A stretch of 64,000 bases of DNA, from the NCBI RefSeq assembly GCF_015277775.1, contig NZ_CP063849.1:806001-870000 (forward strand), read 5' to 3'. This document shows, piece after piece, positions 51,005 through 59,968 of this stretch (within the stretch, counting starts at the first letter, position 1; each line of letters begins with the position of its first letter). The stretch comes from Paludibaculum fermentans (GTDB taxonomy: Bacteria > Acidobacteriota > Terriglobia > Bryobacterales > Bryobacteraceae). A program made the translations under genes and the position numbers. Below the pieces are notes generated by a model. The model did no database searches and was not told the DNA's origin. It saw only the letters and a list, made by a program, of their open reading frames with translations.

Positions 51005-54000
51005 CTAGAACTGGAACCGGAGCGCCATCTGCAACTGGCGCGGGTTCCCCACGGTGCTGGTGATCTGGCCCACCTGGGCGTTGCCGATGTTGGCATTCGG
51101 CTGGCCGAGTTGGGGATGGTTGAAGATGTTGAACGCCTCGGCGCGCAACTCGAAACGCATCTGGTCTTTGATCACGAAGTTCTTGAACAGGGACATGTCC
51201 CAGTTCCAGCGGCCGGGTCCAAAGAGAATGTTGCGGCCCGCGTTGCCATAGGTATAGGCGGCCGGGGTACCGAAAGCAGCGGCGTCAAACCAGCGAAGGC
51301 GCGTACCGGGGTAGCTGATGGGGCCGACCACGTCTGGACGGCTGCCGGTGCCGTTCGTGGTTGAGGTCTGGAGGACCGGCGAGAACGGCAGGCCGCTCTG
51401 GATCACGAGGATGCCATTGGTCTGCCAGCCGCCGAGCACCGCGTTGGCGATGCCGCCGTGATTCATCAGCGTCTTGCCTTTGCCGAAGGGCAGTTCATAC
51501 AGGTAGCTCACGGTGAGGCGGTGGCGCATGTCGGTGATGGAGTTGCCGCGCTCGGCTTTGATGTTGCGCGGATCCTGGGGTTGGGGGCCGGCCGAGCCGC
51601 CGCCGAACTCCAACGGCACGTTGTCGATGGAATGCGACCAGGCGTAGCCGACCAGCGCGCTCATGCCCTTGGCGAAACGCTTGTCGAGGGTGAACTGAAG
51701 CGAGTGGTAGGAGCCCAGACCGTCCGTGGAGAAGTAGCTCACGTCGCTGATGTTGGGCGCGATGCCGTAGAGCGGCCGGCGCGTGTTGAGGGCCGCGGCT
51801 CCGGGGATAGGCTGGTTGGCATTGTAGGTGTTGTACAGCCGGCGGCCGAGGTTGCCCACACCGGCTAACTTCACGACCATGGCGAGCGGTGTGATTTCGT
51901 GCTCCAGGGTCAGGTTGTACTGTTCCGCGTAAGACGGCCGGAATTTGGCGTCGACCGCGAAGACGGCGCCGAACGGCCTGTCGGCCAGTGTGTAGTCGAC
52001 GGGCACCAGCGGAGCGAACCCATCGCGAACACGAGGTCCGACGTTGATATCGCCCGGCGAGACGGTGACCGTTGAGCCAAAGGGGAGTTGGCGGAACAGA
52101 CGGAGGCTGCCGCCCTCGCTGCCGGTGGGGTTGTAGAACATGCCGAAGCCTCCGCGCAGAACGGTGCGTGGCATCAACTGGTAAGCAAAGCCGAAGCGCG
52201 GGCCGAAGTTCTTGCGGTAGGGCTGGACTCCGGCATACTTGTCCACGCCATTGCGGCCGGCGATGTCGATTTTGGCGGTGGAGATGTTGAAGTTGGCCCA
52301 GCGGTTGGCAACTTCGCTATAGGGCGTGTAGTAATCCCAGCGAAGTCCGAGGTTGAGGGTCAGTTTGCGAGTAATGCGCCAGTCATCGGCGAGGTACAGG
52401 CCCCATTCGCTGCCGCGTTCGCCTGGCCAGTTGAGGGTGTAGTCGTGGGCGGCGGTGGTGGCGAAGCCGAGCAGGAAGTTGGCCATGCTGTCACCGCCGG
52501 AGCCGGCGCGCGAGTCGGTCAGGGCCGGCGAGAAATTGAAGCGGCCGTTGCCCTGGTTGGTCTGGTAGATGGTGAGTTGGCGGCGGCGGAAATCGAGACC
52601 CCATTTCAGCGTGTGCTTACCGCTCGTGAAGCTCATGTTGTCGACGATCTGATAGGTGTTCTCGCGGCGGAAGATGGGCAGCGAGCGGGTCTGCCCGATG
52701 CCGATGTAATTGCTGGGCGAGAAGATGGGCAGATTCTGCTCGTTAGGCGTGACGTTGGCGTTGGGGACACCCAACTGGTTGCCGAGCGCCTGGCCGGGGG
52801 CGAACTGATCGGCCGTGTAGTCCAGGCGGAACCGGTTGAAGCCCAGCCGGAAATCGTTCACGAGCTTTGGCGTGATGACACGCGCCCAACTCGCGACGGC
52901 GTGCTGATCCGGCGAAAACGATGTGCCCGCGAACGACCCTTCGTCGCCCAGGTTCACGGGAATCGAGATGCCCGGGATGCTGGTGGAGGGGAAGCTGCTG
53001 GGTACGCGTGTTTCGGTGTTCTGGATGGACCAGCGGGCGAAGAAGTTGTCCTTCGAGGAGATCTGATGGTCGACGCGAACGTCGCCCTGGTTCCACTTCT
53101 GGTTCTGGACGAGGTTCGCCAGGTAATTGTTGAACCGCCCGCTTGAGGTGGGGTTGGGATAGGCGCGGACCATCTTCAAGGCGATGGGATCGAAACGGTC
53201 GGACGGGATTACGTTGTTCGCGAACGCATCGCGAATGACACCTGTGCCGTTGGGGTTGGGCCGGGTGGAGAGCGGATCGTAAATGGTGGCGGTCTCGCTG
53301 AAATCGCCGGTCCGCATTTTGGCGGTAGGGATGTTGCCAAGCAGCAACTGCTGCGAGTCGCGGCGATAGCCTTCGTAGTCGAAGAAGAAGAACGTCTTGT
53401 TCTTGCCGTTATACAGCTTGGGCAGGACGACGGGTCCGCCGAACGAGCCGCCGAACTGGTTCAACCGGAAGGCGGGGAACGCCGTGCCTTTGGGGCTGAA
53501 GTAATTGCGGGCGTCCATGGCCGAGTTGCGCAGGAACTCAAAAACGCTGCCATGCATCTGGTTGGTGCCGGACTTTGTGATGACATCCACCACGGCTCCG
53601 GAATTGCGGCCGACGTCCGCGCTATAGAGGTTGGTCTGGATTTTGAACTCGCGCACGCCCTCGACGGGAGGACGCAGCACGATGGAGAGCGTCAGGCGCT
53701 CGTTGTCATCGATGCCGTCATACAGGAAGTTGTTCGAGCCCTCGCGGTTGCCGTTGGAGAAGATCTCGGTGCCGGGACGCCGGTCGTCCGGACGCGACCC
53801 GCTCATGATCGTGCCGCCGGCGGAGTAACCCACGCCGTTGACGCCAGGGCTGAGCGTGGCCAACTGGACAAAGTTGCGGCCGTTGAGCGGCAACTGGTTG
53901 ACCAGTTGCTCGTTCACGACCGTCCCCAGGACCGAGGATTCGGATTCCAGCAACGGAGCCTGCTCCGTTACTTCGATCACTTCCGAAGTCTGCCCCAGTT

Positions 54001-54319
54001 GCATCGTCAGGTCCAACTGAGTCTGCTGGTTGACCTGGAGCGTGATGCCGCTTCGAACCAGGCGGCGGAAGCCCGGCGCCTCCACGGTGACTACGTAGTC
54101 ACCCGGTGACAGCAGCTGCACAATGTAGCCGCCCGTCGTGTTGCTGAAGGTTTCGTGATCCCGGTTCGTACCGGAGTTGGTGACCCTGACTTTGGCGTTG
54201 GCAACAGCGGAACCACTGGAATCCAGGATGGTCCCACTGATTTCGGCCGAAGCGACCTGCGCGTACACTGGCGCGTTCAGGGCGCAAAGGAATGCTACCA
54301 AGCACATCCATTTCGACAT
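51005..54319 (-). CDS. Oar-like TonB-dependent receptor
   Basis: An 1104-residue outer-membrane receptor with a signal peptide (MSKWMCLVAFLCALNAPVYA), an N-terminal carboxypeptidase-regulatory-like domain (ISGTILDSSGSAVANAKVRV, GGYIVQLLSPGDYVVTVEAP), the plug (LPLNGRNFVQLATLSPGVNG, NNFLYDGIDDNERL, VVDVITKSGTNQMHGSVFEF) and a large barrel ending LQMALRFQF. The ribosome-binding site AGAGGGG sits 7 bases before ATG 54319. As in other Oar-type proteins, the substrate cannot be predicted; uptake of large polymers or involvement in outer-membrane vesicles is suggested for the family. It is divergent from the phospholipase C gene. Confidence 0.92.
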   Translation of the reverse strand: MSKWMCLVAFLCALNAPVYAQVASAEISGTILDSSGSAVANAKVRVTNSGTNRDHETFSNTTGGYIVQLLSPGDYVVTVEAPGFRRLVRSGITLQVNQQTQLDLTMQLGQTSEVIEVTEQAPLLESESSVLGTVVNEQLVNQLPLNGRNFVQLATLSPGVNGVGYSAGGTIMSGSRPDDRRPGTEIFSNGNREGSNNFLYDGIDDNERLTLSIVLRPPVEGVREFKIQTNLYSADVGRNSGAVVDVITKSGTNQMHGSVFEFLRNSAMDARNYFSPKGTAFPAFRLNQFGGSFGGPVVLPKLYNGKNKTFFFFDYEGYRRDSQQLLLGNIPTAKMRTGDFSETATIYDPLSTRPNPNGTGVIRDAFANNVIPSDRFDPIALKMVRAYPNPTSSGRFNNYLANLVQNQKWNQGDVRVDHQISSKDNFFARWSIQNTETRVPSSFPSTSIPGISIPVNLGDEGSFAGTSFSPDQHAVASWARVITPKLVNDFRLGFNRFRLDYTADQFAPGQALGNQLGVPNANVTPNEQNLPIFSPSNYIGIGQTRSLPIFRRENTYQIVDNMSFTSGKHTLKWGLDFRRRQLTIYQTNQGNGRFNFSPALTDSRAGSGGDSMANFLLGFATTAAHDYTLNWPGERGSEWGLYLADDWRITRKLTLNLGLRWDYYTPYSEVANRWANFNISTAKIDIAGRNGVDKYAGVQPYRKNFGPRFGFAYQLMPRTVLRGGFGMFYNPTGSEGGSLRLFRQLPFGSTVTVSPGDINVGPRVRDGFAPLVPVDYTLADRPFGAVFAVDAKFRPSYAEQYNLTLEHEITPLAMVVKLAGVGNLGRRLYNTYNANQPIPGAAALNTRRPLYGIAPNISDVSYFSTDGLGSYHSLQFTLDKRFAKGMSALVGYAWSHSIDNVPLEFGGGSAGPQPQDPRNIKAERGNSITDMRHRLTVSYLYELPFGKGKTLMNHGGIANAVLGGWQTNGILVIQSGLPFSPVLQTSTTNGTGSRPDVVGPISYPGTRLRWFDAAAFGTPAAYTYGNAGRNILFGPGRWNWDMSLFKNFVIKDQMRFELRAEAFNIFNHPQLGQPNANIGNAQVGQITSTVGNPRQLQMALRFQF

Positions 54320-54670
54320 TGAAGTACCCCTCTCGACTTGGAAGATCGGACCCAGACTTCACACTCAGTGCGAGCGGATCGAAGCGTTCCCAGGCTTCCT
54401 CCAGTCCCCGATGGGGATTCGCCGCCCACAAAGCTGTGTCAGACAGCCTATAACATTTCATTGCAGATTTCTGATATTTCAGTTGGAGGCCCGCAGCCAG
54501 GGCCCTGGACGGCCATCGCGGCGGCCGCTTCCGGCGATTTCACGTTTCTCTCACGAGTCTGCAATCACCTTTCAGGCACAATGGAGAGACATCCGGCGGC
54601 GACCCGGTTCGGGCCGCTGTCCTCGAATCGTCCGCACACCAATCTGGAGCTTCATCCGCCCGCACGCCCT
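54320..54670. other. Divergent intergenic region with both promoters
   Basis: 351 bases between the TonB receptor and phospholipase C genes. A CCTATAAC box near 54450 in an A/T-rich patch (54440-54485) suits a promoter on either strand, but the matching -35 element is weak. A frame running back to 54338 exists, but it lacks a ribosome-binding site and a signal peptide, so the phospholipase start was placed at 54671. Confidence 0.4.
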
Positions 54671-57205
54671 ATGTCTACGCGCAGAGACTTCTTCAAACGC
54701 GCCGCCGCCCTCTCCGGTTCGGCCAGCCTGACCCGCTCGCTGCTTGCGTCCGTCCAACGGGCGTCGGCGATCGAGCCCACTCCCGGCAGTTCCTACCTGG
54801 ACGCCGAGCACATCGTCGTCCTGATGCAGGAGAACCGCTCCTTCGACCACTGCTACGGGCGCCTGCGCGGAGTGCGCGGCTTCAACGACCCGCGCGCGGT
54901 GGAGCTGCCGGATCGCAAGCCGGTCTGGCTGCAGACGAACGACAAGGGGGAAACCTATGCCCCGTTTCGGCTGAACATCAAGGACACGAAGGCGACGTGG
55001 CTGGGCTCGCTGCCGCATTCGTGGCGTGACCAAACCGATGCCCGCAACCTCGGCAATCACGACAAGTGGCTGCAGTCGAAGGAATCAGGCCGGAAAGAGT
55101 GCGTGGGGATGCCGCTCACGCTGGGCTACTACGATCGGGACGACGTCCCGTTCTACTACGCGATCGCCGACGCCTTCACAGTGTGCGATCAGCACTTCTG
55201 CTCGTCGCTGACCGGGACGACCCCCAACCGGCTCTATCTGTGGACCGGCACGGTGCGTGAGAAACCGGAGCTGCAGTCGGTGCCCAATGTGAGGAATTCC
55301 GAGGTCGACTATGGCGTGCCGGGCCGCTGGACCACGTTCCCCGAACGGTTGGAAGATGCCGGCATCTCGTGGAAAATCTATCAGAACGAACTCAGCGTCC
55401 CCACCGGCTTCAGCGATGAGGAGGAAGCCTGGCTGGCGAACTTCACCGACAACCCAATCGAGTTCTTCGAACAGTTCAATGTCGGAGCCTCGGCCAACTA
55501 CCGCAAGGAGTTGGAGCGGCTCTCGAAGGTGCTGCCTGGAGAGGTGGAGGCGCTGAAGAAGCAGGTGGATGCGCGCACCGACCAGTCCACCGAAACCCGC
55601 AAGCTGAGGAAGCAGCTTGCCGACCAGGAACGCCTGCTTGCTTTCGTGAAAGTGGAGCAGCCGAAGTGGACGGACGAGGCTGTCGCGAAACTCACCCCGC
55701 GCCAGCGTTCGCTGCACGACAAGGCCTTCGCGACAAATACCGGTGATCCCGACTACCGCAGCCTGGAATATGTCGAATACCAGGACGGCGCGGAGAGCCG
55801 CAGGATGCCGATGCCCAAGGGCGATGTGCTGCACCAGTTCCGCAAGGACGTGGAGGGGGGCTCCCTGCCGGCCGTATCGTGGCTGGTGGCGCCGGAGAAC
55901 TTCTCTGATCATCCCGGCGCACCCTGGTATGGGGCCTGGTACGTCGCGGAGGCTTTGAACATCCTGACCCGCAATCCCGAGGTTTGGAAGAAGACGATCT
56001 TCGTCCTCACCTACGACGAGAACGATGGTTACTTCGACCACGTGCCTCCGTTTGTGGCCCCGGATCCGGGCAATCCGGAATCCGGCAAGACCTCTCCGGG
56101 CCTGCAAGCGGAGCTCGAGTACCTGCCGTTGGAGCAGGACCTGAAGCGCCGGCCGCGGAGCGAGGCGCGCGGCGGATCCATCGGCCTGGGCTATCGTGTT
56201 CCGCTGGTCGTCGCCTCCCCCTGGAGCCGAGGCGGCTATGTCTGCTCGCAGGTGTTCGATCACACCTCTGTCCTTCAACTGATGGAGAACGTGCTGAGCC
56301 GGCGGCTGGGGAAGCCGATCCGCGAGACGAACATCACGAACTGGCGGCGCGCCGTGTGCGGCGACCTGTCCTCAGTCTTCCACCAGGCGCCGGAGGATTC
56401 GTCGCGGCCGCTGCCGTTCCCGGCCCGCAAGCAGTTTCTCGAAGGCATCCACAAGGCTCAGTTCAAACCCATGCCGGCCGGTTACCGGCTGCTGACGGAC
56501 GCCGATATCGAGAAGGGCCGGACGAGGCTGGCTGAAGCGGATTGGATGCCGCACCAGGAGCCGGGTACGCGGCCTTCCGCGGCCCTGCCATACCAGTTGT
56601 ACGCAGAAGCTTCGCTCAGCCAGGACCGGAAGAGTGTGGAGATCTCGCTCCGCGCGGCGAACGAGTTTTTCGGAGCTCGCTCGGCCGGGTCGCCCTTCCA
56701 CGTATACACGCCGGGTTCGTTCCGCGGCGGGACGGCTCTGAGAACCCGCGCCTATGCCGTCACCGCAGGCGAAAGCCTTTCCGACCTGTGGGCGCTCGAG
56801 GGTTTCGAACGGGGCTTGTATCACCTGCGGATCTGCGGCCCCAACGGCTTCTATCGTGAGGTGGCCGGCGCCGCCGGTGATCCCGAACTCGCCCTCCACT
56901 GCGAGTATCAGCGCGATTCCGAAGCGGGCGGCACGCCCACCGGCAACGTAGTTTTGGAACTGAGCAACCGGTCATCCGGCCAGGCATTGCATTTGCAGGT
57001 GCGCGACAACGCCTATGGCGGCGCTGCTCGCGCAGTGGAGCTACGGCCCGGAGGGACGGAACTCGTGGTGCTGAACCTGGAACGCAGCCAGCGCTGGTAC
57101 GACTTTAGTGTGACGGTGGACGGCGCCGCCGGATATTTGCGGCGCTATGCCGGCCATGTGGAGACCGGCCGGGCGGGCTTCAGCGATCCGGCCATGGGCC
57201 GGTAA
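54671..57205 (+). CDS. Tat-exported phosphocholine-type phospholipase C
   Basis: An 844-residue phospholipase C of the non-metal-cluster, Pseudomonas PlcH/PlcN type, which splits phospholipid head groups. ATG 54671 starts MSTRRDFFKRAAALSGSASL, a clear twin-arginine signal. The phosphoesterase domain (about 40-560) contains VVLMQENRSFDHCYGRLRG with the catalytic-site Glu/Asn, and CSSLTGTTPNRLYLW. ILTYDENDGYFDHVPPFVAP supplies metal-type acidic residues, and LVVASPWSRGGYVCSQVFDH closes the active site. Two C-terminal DUF756 beta domains (about 635-735 and 745-840) complete the usual design. A charged helix (about 275-330) may be family-specific. The substrate is probably phosphatidylcholine or sphingomyelin, which would release phosphate from host or soil lipids. 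High confidence. Confidence 0.93.
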   Translation: MSTRRDFFKRAAALSGSASLTRSLLASVQRASAIEPTPGSSYLDAEHIVVLMQENRSFDHCYGRLRGVRGFNDPRAVELPDRKPVWLQTNDKGETYAPFRLNIKDTKATWLGSLPHSWRDQTDARNLGNHDKWLQSKESGRKECVGMPLTLGYYDRDDVPFYYAIADAFTVCDQHFCSSLTGTTPNRLYLWTGTVREKPELQSVPNVRNSEVDYGVPGRWTTFPERLEDAGISWKIYQNELSVPTGFSDEEEAWLANFTDNPIEFFEQFNVGASANYRKELERLSKVLPGEVEALKKQVDARTDQSTETRKLRKQLADQERLLAFVKVEQPKWTDEAVAKLTPRQRSLHDKAFATNTGDPDYRSLEYVEYQDGAESRRMPMPKGDVLHQFRKDVEGGSLPAVSWLVAPENFSDHPGAPWYGAWYVAEALNILTRNPEVWKKTIFVLTYDENDGYFDHVPPFVAPDPGNPESGKTSPGLQAELEYLPLEQDLKRRPRSEARGGSIGLGYRVPLVVASPWSRGGYVCSQVFDHTSVLQLMENVLSRRLGKPIRETNITNWRRAVCGDLSSVFHQAPEDSSRPLPFPARKQFLEGIHKAQFKPMPAGYRLLTDADIEKGRTRLAEADWMPHQEPGTRPSAALPYQLYAEASLSQDRKSVEISLRAANEFFGARSAGSPFHVYTPGSFRGGTALRTRAYAVTAGESLSDLWALEGFERGLYHLRICGPNGFYREVAGAAGDPELALHCEYQRDSEAGGTPTGNVVLELSNRSSGQALHLQVRDNAYGGAARAVELRPGGTELVVLNLERSQRWYDFSVTVDGAAGYLRRYAGHVETGRAGFSDPAMGR

Positions 57206-57247
57206 AGCACCTGATTCAGCCCTACTGGAAATAGTCCCGGAACCATC

Positions 57248-57259
57248 CCCCTATTGGGG
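57248..57259. promoter_or_regulatory. Possible operator before the seven-gene cassette
   Basis: CCCC-TATT-GGGG is a short inverted repeat 156 bases before the first cassette gene, in the only non-coding DNA between it and the phospholipase gene. Position suggests a regulator site; the short arms make this weak. Confidence 0.2.
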
Positions 57260-57415
57260 TAGAAGCGTCCTGTGAGCGCTTGGGGTGTCGGCCCAGGCGT
57301 CAGGAGCCTTACTCTGCAAAGGAACGGTGGCGGACGCGCAGATGCACATGCGCTCCGCCTCCCGCGCAGTCATCCGCGTTGGACTGCGATCCCTGCACGC
57401 AAGGAGACCTCCTGA

Positions 57416-58135
57416 ATGAACAAATCCACGGCCAATGGCAATGGCGCTCGCAAGAGCCTGAGTGAGAAGGGGCTGCTGACCCCGGACAATTGCGTTTTCG
57501 CCCTCATCGACCACCAGGGGCAGATGATTTTCGGCGTGTCGAACATCGACAGGCAACTGCTGATCAACAACACGGTCGGCCTGGCGAAGAGCGCTCGGGT
57601 CTTCAATGTGCCCATGGTCTTGTCCACCGTGGAAACCAAATCATTCAGCGGGCCGCTCTGGCCGCAACTGCGTGCGGTCTATCCCAACGTCGAACCCATC
57701 GAGCGCACCTCCATGAACGCCTGGGACGATGAGAACTTTGTCGAAGCCATCCGCCAGACGGGCCGGAAGAAGATCGTCCTGGCCGGGCTCTGGACCGAGG
57801 CCTGTGTCACTTACCCGGCCGTGCAGGCCATCCACGACGGCTACGAAGTATACGTGGTTGTTGATGCGTGCGGCGACGTTTCCCAGGTGGCGCACGAAGC
57901 GGCCATGCAGCGCGTCATTCAGGCCGGCGCCAAGCCCGTGACCTGGCTCCAGGTGCTGCTGGAACTCCAGCGCGACTGGGCGCTACGCGGAACCTACGAT
58001 GCCGTGATGGACATCGTGAAGACCCATTGCGGAGCCTATGGCGCCGGGGTCGAATACGCCTACACCATGGTGCACCACGCGCCCGAAACGAAGTTCCCCG
58101 AGTACGAGCCTGTCTTCAGCACAGCCGGTCACTAA
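57416..58135 (+). CDS. YcaC-type isochorismatase-fold hydrolase
   Basis: A 239-residue hydrolase of the cysteine-hydrolase (isochorismatase-like) family, YcaC branch. ALIDHQGQMIFGVSNIDRQL carries the nucleophile-activating Asp32, and VLAGLWTEACVTYPAVQ the catalytic Cys130. PIERTSMNAWDDENFVEAI and EVYVVVDACGDVSQVAHEAA match YcaC homologues, as does PVTWLQVLLELQRDW near the end. The family cleaves amides or esters of small metabolites, but the YcaC substrate is unknown. A ribosome-binding site AAGGAG lies 11 bases before ATG 57416. It opens the seven-gene cassette and precedes the amidohydrolase by 24 bases. Confidence 0.9.
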   Translation: MNKSTANGNGARKSLSEKGLLTPDNCVFALIDHQGQMIFGVSNIDRQLLINNTVGLAKSARVFNVPMVLSTVETKSFSGPLWPQLRAVYPNVEPIERTSMNAWDDENFVEAIRQTGRKKIVLAGLWTEACVTYPAVQAIHDGYEVYVVVDACGDVSQVAHEAAMQRVIQAGAKPVTWLQVLLELQRDWALRGTYDAVMDIVKTHCGAYGAGVEYAYTMVHHAPETKFPEYEPVFSTAGH

Positions 58136-58159
58136 GCGCGCAGGGAGCGGAGCCGCACC

Positions 58160-59968
58160 ATGATCGCAGATACCATCATTCGCAATGCCCGGGTGGCCAC
58201 TTTGGGAGCGGGCAACCAGCCCGCTTCCGCCGTGGCGATCGCCGACGGGCGCTTTGTGGCCGTAGGTTCCGACCGTGACGTGGAGCCCTACCGGGCGCCC
58301 TTGACGCAGGTGATCGACGCCGGCGGACGCACACTCATCCCCGGGCTGAACGATTCGCACCTGCATCTCATCCGAGGCGGACTCAACTACAATATGGAGC
58401 TGCGTTGGGACGGCGTGCCCTCGCTGGCCGACGCCCTGCGGATGCTGAAGATGCAGGCCCAGCGGACGCCGGCTCCCCAGTGGGTGCGCGTCGTCGGCGG
58501 CTGGAACGAGTTCCAGTTTGCCGAGCGGCGTTTGCCCACCTTGGATGAAATCAACGAGGCAGCTCCGGACACTCCGGTCTTCGTTCTCCATCTCTACGAC
58601 AGGGCGCTGCTGAATGCGGCCGCGCTGCGGGCTGTCGGCTACACGAAGGACACACCGTCGCTGCCCGGCACCGAGATTCAGCACGACCATCGGGGCAACC
58701 CGACCGGCCTGCTGATCGCGCGTCCGAATGCGTCGATCCTCTATGCGACCCTTGCCAAGGGTCCCAAATTGCCCTATGAGGATCAGGTGAACTCCACCCG
58801 GCAGTTCATGCGCGAGCTCAACCGGCTCGGCCTGACCAGCGCCATTGATGCAGGCGGCGGCTTCCAGAACTACCCGGACGATTACGCCGTGATCGAGGAT
58901 CTGCGGCGCCAGGGCCAACTCACCATCCGCATTGCGTACAACCTGTTCACGCAGAAGCCGAAGCAGGAGCTGGAGGATTTCGCGCGCTGGACCGGCATGA
59001 CTAAGCCCGGCGAGGGTGACAACTACTACCGCATGAATGGAGCCGGCGAGATGCTGGTCTTCTCGGCCGCCGACTTCGAGGATTTCCTTGAGCCCCGGCC
59101 CGACCTGGCCGCCGGCATGGAGACGGAGCTCGAAGGCGTGGTCAGGTTGCTGGCCGAGCATCGCTGGCCCTTCCGCCTGCATGCCACCTACGACGAGTCG
59201 ATCTCGCGCTTTCTGAACGTCTTCGAGAAAGTGAACCGCGACATCCCTTTCAACGGGCTGCACTGGTTCTTCGATCACGCCGAGACGATCACAGACCGGA
59301 ACATTGAACGTGTCCGTGCCCTGGGCGGCGGCATCGCCATCCAGCACCGCATGGCATTTCAGGGAGAGTACTTCTCGGCTCGCTACGGCAGCCGGGCCGC
59401 GGAACGGACGCCGCCCATCAAGCGGATGCTGGAGATGGGCCTGCCGGTCGGCGCGGGGACCGATGCGACGCGCGTCGCCAGTTACAACCCGTTCGTCTCT
59501 CTCTACTGGATGGTGACCGGCAAGACCGTCGGCGGGCTGGCGATCTACCCCGAGGCGAACCGTCTGGACCGCACCACGGCTTTGCGCCTCTACACGGAGG
59601 GCAGCAGCTGGTTCTCTAATGAGCAGGGCGAGAAGGGCTCCATCGAGCCCGGCAAGCTGGCCGATGTGGCCCTGCTAACCGCCGATTACTTCTCGATCCC
59701 CGAGGAAGAGATCCGTGGACTCGAATCCGTCCTGACAATGGTGGGCGGCAAAGTGGTGTATGCGGCGGGCGACTTCCGCCACCTGGACGCACCATCGCTG
59801 CCGGTCAGTCCGGACTGGTCGCCAGTGAAGGTGTACGGCGGTTACCAGTCGCGGCTGGCGGCTGCCGCGCAGTCAACCACTGTACGCCAGCAGTGTGCCC
59901 ACGCGGGGCATAGTCACGGCTGGTCAGCCTGGCCGGATGGGCTCTTCTGCAACTGCTGGGCGTTTTGA
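58160..59968 (+). CDS. YtcJ-type amidohydrolase (amidohydrolase 3)
   Basis: A 602-residue metal-dependent hydrolase of the amidohydrolase superfamily. LIPGLNDSHLHLIRGGLNYN gives the HxH metal ligands. RLHATYDESISRFLNVF, GLHWFFDHAETI, IQHRMAFQGEYF and VGAGTDATRVASYNPF are the further ligand or substrate blocks, the last carrying the catalytic Asp. Such enzymes act on N-acyl, carbamoyl or aromatic substrates, but YtcJ-like members are mostly uncharacterised. The last 30 residues are His/Cys-rich (RQQCAHAGHSHGW), unusual for the family. Its stop codon overlaps the next start by one base (TGATG). No signal peptide, so it acts in the cytosol. Confidence 0.9.
   Translation: MIADTIIRNARVATLGAGNQPASAVAIADGRFVAVGSDRDVEPYRAPLTQVIDAGGRTLIPGLNDSHLHLIRGGLNYNMELRWDGVPSLADALRMLKMQAQRTPAPQWVRVVGGWNEFQFAERRLPTLDEINEAAPDTPVFVLHLYDRALLNAAALRAVGYTKDTPSLPGTEIQHDHRGNPTGLLIARPNASILYATLAKGPKLPYEDQVNSTRQFMRELNRLGLTSAIDAGGGFQNYPDDYAVIEDLRRQGQLTIRIAYNLFTQKPKQELEDFARWTGMTKPGEGDNYYRMNGAGEMLVFSAADFEDFLEPRPDLAAGMETELEGVVRLLAEHRWPFRLHATYDESISRFLNVFEKVNRDIPFNGLHWFFDHAETITDRNIERVRALGGGIAIQHRMAFQGEYFSARYGSRAAERTPPIKRMLEMGLPVGAGTDATRVASYNPFVSLYWMVTGKTVGGLAIYPEANRLDRTTALRLYTEGSSWFSNEQGEKGSIEPGKLADVALLTADYFSIPEEEIRGLESVLTMVGGKVVYAAGDFRHLDAPSLPVSPDWSPVKVYGGYQSRLAAAAQSTTVRQQCAHAGHSHGWSAWPDGLFCNCWAF

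Noticed and set aside
55085-56278. 397-codon minus-strand frame opposite phospholipase C
   Set aside because: Shadow of the phospholipase reading frame; no recognisable domain.
57983-59347. Open frame of 454 codons antisense to the isochorismatase and amidohydrolase genes
   Set aside because: It lies entirely opposite two coding genes with strong motifs, and its Val/Gly/His/Arg-rich residues look like a shadow.
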